A stretch of DNA of 5,370 bases from Ferrovibrio sp964429465 (GTDB taxonomy: Bacteria; Pseudomonadota; Alphaproteobacteria; Ferrovibrionales; Ferrovibrionaceae), in NCBI GenBank assembly GCA_964429465.1, contig CAYSCA010000227.1:1-5370 (forward strand). The letters run 5' to 3'. A model generated the notes under the pieces. That model ran no database searches. It worked only from the letters and a program-made list of their open reading frames with translations, and was not told the DNA's origin. Position 1 is the stretch's first letter; every line of letters starts with the position of its first letter. Made by a program: the position numbers and the translations under genes. Below are positions 1 to 5,370 of this stretch, piece after piece.

Positions 1-689
1 GCCAACGCCGGCCGCACCAGCTCTCGGGCGGGCAGCAACAGCGCGTCGCGCTGGCGCGGGCGCTGGTGAAACAGCCCCGCCTGCTGCTGCTGGACGAGCC
101 GCTGGCGGCCCTGGACAAGCGCCTGCGGCAGCAGACGCAGGCCGAACTGCGCCGGCTGAATCGCCAGACCGGCATCGCCTTCGTCTTCGTCACCCATGAC
201 AATGACGAGGCGATGGCGCTGGCCGACCGCATTGCCGTGATGCAAGCAGGCCGCCTGCGCCAGGTGGATCATCCCCGCCGCATCTATGACCGGCCGGTCG
301 ACCGCTTTGTCGCCAGCCTGATGGCCGATATCAACCTGTTCGATGCGGGGGTGACCGGTACGCAGGATGGCGTCACCGAGGCCCGTTGCGGCGAGGTCGT
401 CCTGCGGTTCCGCAGCCATGCCACCGACCGTCAGTTGCTCGGCCTGCGGCCGGAGCAGATCGAGATTGCCCGGGAGGCCGTTCCGGCGGGGCCGAATACC
501 GGTTCGGGAGTGGTCAGCGACATCGACTATATCGGCGACATGACCACGGTGACGGTGCAGCTGGAAGACGGACAGGTTGTTCGTGCCGCGCAGCTCAACG
601 CAATCCACCAGCCGCTGATCGAGCGGGGCGCGAGGGTCTGGCTGCGCTGGGATGCCGAGGCGCTGATCCCCCTGGCGGACCGCGGATGA
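1..689 (+). CDS. potG: Polyamine-type ABC transporter ATP-binding subunit, 5'-truncated by window edge
   Basis: This is the C-terminal part of a cytoplasmic ATPase that powers an ABC importer, probably for putrescine or spermidine. The reading frame is open from base 3 and gives 228 visible residues before TGA; the Walker A and Q-loop lie off the left edge. Counting from base 3, the signature LSGGQQQRVALARA is at residues 7-20, Walker B LLLLDE at 27-32, the D-loop LAALD at 34-38 and the H-loop histidine (VTHD) at 65. A TOBE-like regulatory domain follows from about residue 145 (GLRPEQIEI) to the end. A GTG at base 66 is internal, because the signature motif precedes it in frame. The THDNDEAMALAD stretch is slightly unusual where THDQEEA is commoner. 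The stop overlaps the next start (ATGA), so the gene is coupled to two permeases. The CysA, FbpC and PotA/PotG families share this architecture. The Pot assignment rests mostly on the permeases, and the true substrate is not shown. Confidence 0.9.
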   Translation, partial: QRRPHQLSGGQQQRVALARALVKQPRLLLLDEPLAALDKRLRQQTQAELRRLNRQTGIAFVFVTHDNDEAMALADRIAVMQAGRLRQVDHPRRIYDRPVDRFVASLMADINLFDAGVTGTQDGVTEARCGEVVLRFRSHATDRQLLGLRPEQIEIAREAVPAGPNTGSGVVSDIDYIGDMTTVTVQLEDGQVVRAAQLNAIHQPLIERGARVWLRWDAEALIPLADRG

Positions 690-1540
690 CCCGGCGCGGC
701 CTTGCCCTGATCGCCCTGCCCGCTCTGTGGGCGATCCTGTTCATTGCCGTCCCGCTGGCGCTGGTGCTGAAGATCAGCCTGGCCGAGCCGCTGCTGGCAC
801 AGCCGCCCTATACACCGCTGTTCCGCGACGGCGCGCTGCAGGCGCAGCTTGGCAATTACAGCCTGATCTTTGCCGATGCGCTGTATCTGCACGCGCTGCG
901 CAACAGCCTGCTCTACGCCGGGATCACCACATTTCTCTGCGTTGCGCTCGGCCTCGCCGTCGCGCAGGCCGTGACCCGCGCCCCGTCGCGCTGGCAGGCC
1001 GTGTTGCTGACGCTGATCATCCTGCCGTTCTGGACCTCCTTTCTCATCCGCGTCTATGCCTGGATCGCGCTGCTGAAGCCGGAAGGCCTGATCAATGCGG
1101 CATTGCTGGCGCTTGGCGTGGTGGACGAGCCGCTGGTGATGGTCAACACCGGCTTCGGCGTGGTGATCGGCATGACCTATACCTATCTGCCCTTCGCCAT
1201 CCTGCCGATCTATGCGAGCCTGGCCGGCCAACCGCCACGGCTGACTGAAGCCGCGATCGACCTTGGCGCCTCGCCCCGGCAGGCCTTCTGGCTGGTGACC
1301 GTCCCGCTCGCCCGGCGCGGCATCCTCGCAGCCATGCTGATGGTCTTCATCCCGGCAGCCGGCGAATTCATCATCCCCGACCTGCTCGGCGGCTCCGCCA
1401 CCATCATGCTGGGCCAGACGCTGTGGTCGGAGTTCTTCGCCAACCGCGACTGGACCATGGCAAGCGCGCTGGCCATCCTGCTCACGCTGCTGCTGCTGGC
1501 GCCTGCCCTGTGGCTCCAACGGCTGGAACTGCGCGGATGA
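686..1540 (+). CDS. potH: Polyamine-type ABC transporter permease, PotH/PotB family
   Basis: This is an inner-membrane permease of 284 residues, one half of the transport channel of a spermidine/putrescine-type importer. The start is the ATG at 686, whose ATGA overlaps the upstream stop. It gives MTRRGLALIA and places the first hydrophobic helix at about residues 7-29. The frame is open further upstream, but that part reads through the ATPase gene and is not used. Further helices lie near 74-96, 105-130, 155-180, 213-235 and 259-278, six in all. The EAA loop that contacts the ATPase is at 188-207 (TEAAIDLGASPRQAFWLVTV). The segment PAAGEFIIPDLLGG (223-236) and the following WSEFFANRDW (247-256) closely resemble remembered PotH sequences. 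No good Shine-Dalgarno is visible, so translation is probably coupled to the ATPase. The length is typical. Family confidence is high; the choice of potH over potB and the substrate are inferred. Confidence 0.93.
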   Translation: MTRRGLALIALPALWAILFIAVPLALVLKISLAEPLLAQPPYTPLFRDGALQAQLGNYSLIFADALYLHALRNSLLYAGITTFLCVALGLAVAQAVTRAPSRWQAVLLTLIILPFWTSFLIRVYAWIALLKPEGLINAALLALGVVDEPLVMVNTGFGVVIGMTYTYLPFAILPIYASLAGQPPRLTEAAIDLGASPRQAFWLVTVPLARRGILAAMLMVFIPAAGEFIIPDLLGGSATIMLGQTLWSEFFANRDWTMASALAILLTLLLLAPALWLQRLELRG

Positions 1541-2325
1541 GACATCTCGGCCGCATCAATGTCACCGCGCTGGCCTTCGGGCTGGCCTTTCTCTATCTGC
1601 CCATCCTGCTGGTGGTGATCTACTCCTTCAATGCCTCGCGGCTGGTCACCGTCTGGGGCGGTTTCTCGCTGCACTGGTACGAGGCGCTGGTCACCAATCC
1701 GGCCTATCTGGAAGCGGCCCTCAACTCGCTGCAGGTCGCCGTGCTGGCTGCCACCCTGGCAACCCTGCTGGGTACGCTCGGCGCGCTGATGCTGAGCCGG
1801 CTCGGCCGTTTCCCCGGCCGGCAGACGCTCGGCGGCCTGATGCTGGTGCCAATGGTGCTGCCCGAGGTGATCCTCGGCGTTGCGACCCTGATGCTGCTCG
1901 TCTCGCTCGGGCTGGAGCGCGGCATGCTGACCGTTGCCCTGGCCCATACCACCCTGGGCACCGCCTTCGTGCTAGTGATCGTGCAGGCACGGCTGGTCGG
2001 TCTCAGTCCTGATCTGGAGGCAGCAGCGCGCGATCTCGGCGCAGGGCCGGTGCGCGCCTTCCTGCTGGTCACCATGCCGAGCCTGGCGCCGGCGCTGGCC
2101 GCCGGCTGGCTGCTTGCCTTCACCTTGTCGCTCGACGATGTGGTGATCGCGTCCTTCGTAAACGGGCCCGGCGCCACGACTTTGCCGGTGCGCGTCTACT
2201 CTGCCGTGCGGCTCGGCATTTCACCCGAGATCAATGCGATCTCCACCATCTTGCTGGTGACGGTCAGCGCATTGGTGATCGGCGCCAGCCTGCTGACGCG
2301 GCAATCCTGGCCGCGGCGCCGCTAG
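1537..2325 (+). CDS. potI: Polyamine-type ABC transporter permease, PotI/PotC family
   Basis: This is the second inner-membrane permease of the importer, 262 residues long and the presumed partner of the preceding PotH-like subunit. The ATG at 1537 lies in an ATGA overlap with the preceding stop, and MRHLGRINVT leads directly into a first helix at about residues 11-30. The frame is open further upstream but would only re-read the end of potH. The EAA loop is at 160-179 (LEAAARDLGAGPVRAFLLVT). The C-terminal signature SLDDVVIASFVNGPGATTLP (198-217), then SPEINAIS (229-236), is characteristic of PotC/PotI proteins. Hydrophobic stretches near 66-86, 100-123, 130-153, 183-206 and 233-253 complete six helices. 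The last codon, TAG, lies inside a CTAG palindrome shared with the stop of the converging cobC. It is the last gene of its operon in this window, and no intrinsic terminator is evident after it. Confidence 0.93.
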   Translation: MRHLGRINVTALAFGLAFLYLPILLVVIYSFNASRLVTVWGGFSLHWYEALVTNPAYLEAALNSLQVAVLAATLATLLGTLGALMLSRLGRFPGRQTLGGLMLVPMVLPEVILGVATLMLLVSLGLERGMLTVALAHTTLGTAFVLVIVQARLVGLSPDLEAAARDLGAGPVRAFLLVTMPSLAPALAAGWLLAFTLSLDDVVIASFVNGPGATTLPVRVYSAVRLGISPEINAISTILLVTVSALVIGASLLTRQSWPRRR

Positions 2326-3341
2326 CCGCCGTCTTTCATCGCCGTATCGAAACGCGCCCAGAATGCGGCTTCATCCGGTGGCAGGCCGAAACGCATCCAG
2401 TCCGGGCTGTATGTGAAAATCCGGGTGTGGATGCCCTGCTGCCGCAGCCGCGCCGCAAATGCCGCCGCATCCGGCACCTTCGCCAGCCGGAACAGGCTGG
2501 TGCCGCCCAGTACATGGATGCCGCGGTCGCGCATGTCCTGATCGAAGCGCCTGGCCCGCACGCGCAGTTCCTCCCGCATCGCCGCCTGCCAGGACGTGTC
2601 CTGCAGCGCAGCAGCGCCGATCTCCGCCGCCGGACCGCTGACTGCCCAGGGCCCGACGGCCTGCGCCAGCGCCTGCGTCACCACCGGATCGCCGAGCACG
2701 AAACCGAGGCGCAGACCGGCAAGGCCGAAGAATTTGCCGAAGGAGCGCAGGATCACCAGGCCCGGCTTGCCGGCTTCGGCAGCAAGCGATACCTCCGGCA
2801 CGACATCGGCGAAGGCTTCGTCCAGAATCAGCCAGCTCCCCCGCTCGCTCAGCTCCTGATGCCAGCGGCGCAGCAGATCGGGACCGAAGGCCCGTCCATC
2901 GGGATTATTCGGGTTGACCGCGATCAGGACATCGATGTCGCGCAACGTGCCCGGAACCGCATTCAGCTCGGTCACGTCGTGTCCGCATTGACGCCAGACA
3001 TGGGCATGCTCGGCGTAAGTGGGCCCGAGCACCGTGACACGGCCTCTGGCGAACAGGCGCGGCAGCCACTGGATCGCCGCCTGGGTGCCGGGGACCGCGA
3101 CGATTCCGGCTTCCGCCGGACAGCCATAGGCCCCGCGCGCCGCGCTCAGCAGCTTCACCATCTCCGCGCTGCCGGGCAGCCGGGCCCAGACATCGGCCGG
3201 CAGCAATGGCAGCGGATAGGGAAAGGGATTGATTCCGGTGCTTAGGTCGAGCCAATCGCCGGCATAGGCGCTGCGATAGGCGCTGATGTCGCCGCCATGG
3301 ACAGGCCGATCCGGTTGACGGCGCGATGCCGCCTCGCCCAT
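2322..3341 (-). CDS. cobC: Threonine-phosphate decarboxylase-like aminotransferase (CobC; called CobD in Salmonella)
   Basis: This is a cytoplasmic PLP-dependent fold-type I enzyme of the cobalamin pathway. The family makes (R)-1-amino-2-propanol O-2-phosphate from L-threonine O-3-phosphate, the linker that CbiB attaches to cobyric acid. The 339-residue protein begins MGEAASRRQP and shows the N-terminal family motif HGGD (15-18), then WLDLSTGINPFPYP (30-43), NPNNPDGR (143-150), DEAFAD (174-179) and the PLP-lysine motif RSFGKFFGLAGLRLGF with Lys203. A C-terminal arginine that likely binds carboxylate lies in MRFGLP (316-321). I chose the start at 3341 because an AAGGA lies 10 bases upstream. 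ATG at 3359 and a longer frame open to 3437 are alternatives, but the added residues look non-conserved and overlap cbiB. The gene diverges from cbiB and converges on potI with a 4-base overlap. The similar HisC family is a weaker alternative, given the N-terminal motif and the cobalamin neighbours. Function is confident, the exact start less so. Confidence 0.9.
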   Translation of the reverse strand: MGEAASRRQPDRPVHGGDISAYRSAYAGDWLDLSTGINPFPYPLPLLPADVWARLPGSAEMVKLLSAARGAYGCPAEAGIVAVPGTQAAIQWLPRLFARGRVTVLGPTYAEHAHVWRQCGHDVTELNAVPGTLRDIDVLIAVNPNNPDGRAFGPDLLRRWHQELSERGSWLILDEAFADVVPEVSLAAEAGKPGLVILRSFGKFFGLAGLRLGFVLGDPVVTQALAQAVGPWAVSGPAAEIGAAALQDTSWQAAMREELRVRARRFDQDMRDRGIHVLGGTSLFRLAKVPDAAAFAARLRQQGIHTRIFTYSPDWMRFGLPPDEAAFWARFDTAMKDGG

Positions 3342-3351
3342 GGTGTCTGCA

Positions 3352-3356
3352 TCCTT
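3352..3356 (-). promoter_or_regulatory. Shine-Dalgarno sequence for cobC
   Basis: The minus strand reads AAGGA here, with 10 bases between it and the ATG at 3341. It is the best ribosome-binding match near any of the cobC start candidates. The alternative ATG at 3359 has no purine-rich match ahead of it. The site therefore decides the start call. It lies in the 16-base gap just before the cbiB start on the other strand. Confidence 0.5.
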
Positions 3357-3357
3357 C

Positions 3358-4353
3358 ATGGCTGGCGATCTTACGGTGGAACCCGCTGCGATCAACCTCT
3401 GGCTTCTCGTCGTCGCCCTGGCGACCGATGCCGCCATCGGCTACCCCGATGCGCTGTACCGGCTGATCCGCCATCCCGCGGTCTGGTTCGGCGCGCTGAT
3501 TGCCGCGCTGGATCGCCTGCTCAACCGCCCGGCCTGGCGCAACTGGCAGCGCCGGCTGGCCGGGCTGGCCGGGCTGCTGATCCTTCTCGCCGTCGTCGGA
3601 AGCATTGCGGTTGCCATCGATGCGATGCTGCGCAGCCTGCCACATGGCTGGCTGCTGGAAGCCATGCTGGCGGCCAGCCTGCTGGCCCAGCGCAGCCTGT
3701 ACGACCATGTCGCCGCGGTGGCGAAAGGCCTAGAGCAGGACGGCCTCGCCGGCGGGCGCCAAGCCGTGGCGATGATCGTCGGCCGCGACCCCGAGAGCCT
3801 GGACGAACATGGCGTCAGCCGCGCCGCCATCGAAAGCCTGGCGGAGAATTTCTCCGACGGCATCGTGGCGCCCGCCTTCTGGCTGGCGGTGGGCGGCCTG
3901 CCGGGAATCGCGCTGTACAAGGCGATCAACACTGCCGACAGCATGATCGGGCACAAATCGGACAAATATCGCGCCTTCGGCTGGGCGGCGGCGCGGCTGG
4001 ATGATCTGGTCAACCTGCCGGCATCGCGGCTGTCGGGATTGCTGTTCGTCCTCGCCGCCTGGTTCACGGCTCAGGCCTCACCGCGGGGTGCATTTGCCAG
4101 CATCGAGCGCGATGCCGGACAGCATCGGTCTCCCAATGCGGGCTGGCCCGAAGCGGCAATGGCCGGCGCGCTGGGCCTGAAACTGGCCGGGCCGCGGCGC
4201 TATGGCGAGAAATGGGTGGAGGATCACTGGATGGGCAGCGGTCGTGCCGACGCCGGGGCGGCCGATATCCGGCATGCCCTGCGCCTCTACCGCACCGCCT
4301 GCATCCTGCTGTTCGCCAGCGTCCTGCTGCCGGCTATCGCGCTGACGCGATGA
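3358..4353 (+). CDS. cbiB: Adenosylcobinamide-phosphate synthase CbiB (CobD in Pseudomonas nomenclature)
   Basis: This is an integral inner-membrane enzyme that joins adenosylcobyric acid to aminopropanol phosphate (or aminopropanol), giving adenosylcobinamide phosphate. The protein has 331 residues from the ATG at 3358, within the usual family size. The N-terminal helix contains the family pattern ALATDAAIGYPDALYRLIRHP (about 20-40). Later motifs are VGRD (141-144), AIESLAENFSDGIVAPAFW (157-175), YKAINTADSMIGHKSDKYR (187-205), RLDDLVNLPASRL (213-225) and RDAGQHRSPNAGWPEAAMAG (251-270). Hydrophobic stretches lie near 12-27, 66-88, 98-112, 168-186, 225-240 and 312-329. An ATG at 3340 would add six residues (MVSASF); neither start has a clear Shine-Dalgarno. 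The gene diverges from cobC, which makes its amine substrate. Its last 20 bases overlap the 3' end of the converging cobQ. Function is confident; the start is uncertain between 3340 and 3358. Confidence 0.95.
   Translation: MAGDLTVEPAAINLWLLVVALATDAAIGYPDALYRLIRHPAVWFGALIAALDRLLNRPAWRNWQRRLAGLAGLLILLAVVGSIAVAIDAMLRSLPHGWLLEAMLAASLLAQRSLYDHVAAVAKGLEQDGLAGGRQAVAMIVGRDPESLDEHGVSRAAIESLAENFSDGIVAPAFWLAVGGLPGIALYKAINTADSMIGHKSDKYRAFGWAAARLDDLVNLPASRLSGLLFVLAAWFTAQASPRGAFASIERDAGQHRSPNAGWPEAAMAGALGLKLAGPRRYGEKWVEDHWMGSGRADAGAADIRHALRLYRTACILLFASVLLPAIALTR
3368..3395 (-). promoter_or_regulatory. Candidate sigma70-type promoter for cobC, inside the 5' end of cbiB
   Basis: On the minus strand, TTGATC (3390-3395) and TAAGAT (3368-3373) are separated by 16 bases. 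Each matches the consensus -35 or -10 hexamer at four of six positions. Transcription would begin near 3361, giving a leader of about 20 bases that contains the AAGGA and reaches the ATG at 3341. This geometry fits the chosen cobC start. It would make the alternative ATG at 3359 nearly leaderless. Such matches occur by chance, and the hexamers also encode cbiB residues, so this is only a candidate. Confidence 0.3.
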
Positions 4354-5370
4354 GACCATCCATGTCGAGATGCTGCTCGACGGCGTCGGCCAGCGCATCA
4401 AGCGCCTGCTCGACATTGGCCGCGTAATCCACTGTCCCGACCTGCTGGCCCGAGAGCCACTCCAGATAAGCCCGGCGGAAGGCATCGCTGCCGAACAGGC
4501 CGTGCAGATAGCAGCCGGCTACGCGACCATCGCCCGACACCGCCCCGTCATGGCGTTCGCCGAGGCGCAGCAGCGGCCGTGCCGCATCCGGGCCGGCGGT
4601 GACGCCGACATGCATCTCGTAACCATGCACCGCTTCGCCGGTGAAGCGCTCGATGCCGTCCACCTCGCGCAAGGTCTTCTCGCCGGTCAGGGTGGTGATG
4701 ACATCCAGCAGCCCGAGCCCCTGCACGGCCTCGGGCGCCCCCTCGATCCCCTCGGGGTCGGCGATCGAGCGGCCCAGCATCTGATAGCCGGCGCAGAGCC
4801 CCAGCACACGGCCGCCGCGACGCAGATGCGCCGCGAGATCGGCCTCCCAGCCCTGCGCGCGGAAAGCCTTGAGATCGGCAATGGTCGCTTTCGATCCGGG
4901 GATGACGACCAGCGCGGCATCGGCCGGCAGAGGCTCGCCCGGCGATACGAAAACCAGCTTGACTTCCCTCTGCTGCCGCAGCGGGTCGAAATCATCGAAA
5001 TTGGCGATATGCGGCAGGCGCGGCACGGCGATCACGATGCTGCCATCCGGCGAGGCCGTTCCATCCAGCGCCAGCGCATCCTCCGCCGGCAGGCGCGCCA
5101 CCGAGGACAGATGGGGCAGGACGCCGAAACTGCGCCAGCGCGTATGCTGCGTCACGATCCTCAAGCCGTCCTCGAACAGGCTGGGATCGCCGCGGAACTT
5201 GTTGATCACATAACCGGCCACCAGCGCGCGCTCTTCCGGCTCCAGCAGCGTGGCCGTCCCGACCAGGCTGGCGATGACGCCGCCGCGGTCGATGTCGCCG
5301 ACCAGCACCACCGGCACGCCGGCGCGCGTGGCGAAACCCATATTGGCGATGTCGTTGACGCACAGGTTCA
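4334..5370 (-). CDS. cobQ: Cobyric acid synthase CobQ (CbiP), N-terminus cut by window edge
   Basis: This is a cytoplasmic glutamine-dependent, ATP-using amidotransferase that amidates the b, d, e and g side chains of adenosylcobyrinic acid a,c-diamide to give adenosylcobyric acid. The frame is open to the right edge and reads NLCVNDIANMGFA, so the ATG at 5341 is internal; about 344 residues are visible, and the N-terminal ATP-binding part is missing. Counting from the ATG at 5341, VVLVGDIDRGGVIASLVGT (11-29) and GYVINKFRGD (43-52) belong to the dethiobiotin-synthetase-like domain. The type I glutamine amidotransferase domain follows, with PGSKATIADL (148-157), nucleophile Cys183 in GLCAGYQMLG, and His280 in GCYLHGLF. 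GLCAG replaces the commoner GICGG, but the catalytic residues are intact. The gene ends with TAG inside the 3' end of cbiB. CobB is less likely, given GYQMLG, YEMH and the domain order. Confidence 0.95.
   Translation of the reverse strand, partial: NLCVNDIANMGFATRAGVPVVLVGDIDRGGVIASLVGTATLLEPEERALVAGYVINKFRGDPSLFEDGLRIVTQHTRWRSFGVLPHLSSVARLPAEDALALDGTASPDGSIVIAVPRLPHIANFDDFDPLRQQREVKLVFVSPGEPLPADAALVVIPGSKATIADLKAFRAQGWEADLAAHLRRGGRVLGLCAGYQMLGRSIADPEGIEGAPEAVQGLGLLDVITTLTGEKTLREVDGIERFTGEAVHGYEMHVGVTAGPDAARPLLRLGERHDGAVSGDGRVAGCYLHGLFGSDAFRRAYLEWLSGQQVGTVDYAANVEQALDALADAVEQHLDMDGLIASAR

Noticed and set aside
66..68. GTG as the true start of the first gene
   Set aside because: The same frame upstream encodes the ABC signature motif, which must be part of the protein, so the gene begins before the window.
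527..1519. Long minus-strand open frame opposite the ATPase and potH permease genes
   Set aside because: The translation is rich in Q, R, G and D with no recognisable motif, and it lies antisense to clear permease coding sequence. This is a usual artefact of codon bias in GC-rich DNA.
2313..2329. GCGGC / GCCGC hairpin at the potI-cobC junction as a bidirectional terminator
   Set aside because: The stem is only 5 bp with a 7-base loop and no real T-run on either side, and the bases are coding. It is too weak to call.
3065..3071. GCCACTG, resembling the core of the cobalamin riboswitch B12 box
   Set aside because: It is inside cobC, antisense to codons for a QWLPR segment. No other riboswitch elements surround it, and no gene starts just downstream. 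It is best explained as chance.
2427..3245. Long plus-strand open frame opposite cobC
   Set aside because: It shows no domain or conserved motif and has the composition of an antisense shadow. The minus strand carries the complete set of PLP-enzyme motifs.
3556..3573. Two tandem copies of CTGGCCGGG in cbiB
   Set aside because: They encode LAGLAG in a hydrophobic segment. Such short repeats are expected in GC-rich membrane-protein genes, and nothing marks this as a functional repeat.
2905..3708. Minus-strand open frame across the cobC start and the cbiB 5' half
   Set aside because: It overlaps two well-supported genes in other frames and has a low-complexity Q/R/G-rich composition.
4793..4795. 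Variant residues around the CobQ nucleophile (GLCAG instead of GICGG) as a sign of lost activity
   Set aside because: The cysteine, the GYQMLG motif and the catalytic histidine are all present, and the substitutions are conservative for this loop.

Overview
The window is visibly GC-rich, almost entirely coding, and looks like the chromosome of an alphaproteobacterium. The Rhodospirillales or Rhizobiales style is inferred from protein flavour and gene content, not from a marker gene. It holds two ordinary gene modules side by side and no RNA genes, mobile elements, CRISPR arrays or long repeats that I can see. The only bases outside my CDS calls are a 16-base gap at 3342-3357.

The left module (1-2325, + strand) is the 3' part of an ABC importer operon of the spermidine/putrescine type. 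It contains an ATP-binding subunit whose N-terminus lies off the left edge, followed by two six-helix permeases. Each junction is a 4-base ATGA overlap, which points to translational coupling. The permeases carry the EAA loops and C-terminal signatures of PotH/PotB and PotI/PotC. The periplasmic binding protein is not in the window and may lie upstream.

The right module (2322-5370) holds three cobalamin genes on alternating strands. They are cobC (threonine-phosphate decarboxylase-like, - strand), cbiB (adenosylcobinamide-phosphate synthase, + strand) and cobQ (cobyric acid synthase, - strand, cut by the right edge). Their products act consecutively. CobQ amidates the corrin ring to cobyric acid, CobC makes the aminopropanol phosphate arm (or its precursor), and CbiB joins the arm to cobyric acid.

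The junctions are very tight. potI and cobC converge and share a palindromic CTAG that supplies both TAG stops. cobC and cbiB diverge from a region where start codons on both strands sit in CATG palindromes. cbiB and cobQ converge with a 20-base overlap. No junction has a clear intrinsic terminator, and no cobalamin riboswitch is visible. A candidate promoter for cobC lies inside the 5' end of cbiB. I see no convincing new biological system; the main points of interest are the overlapping architecture and its regulatory consequences.
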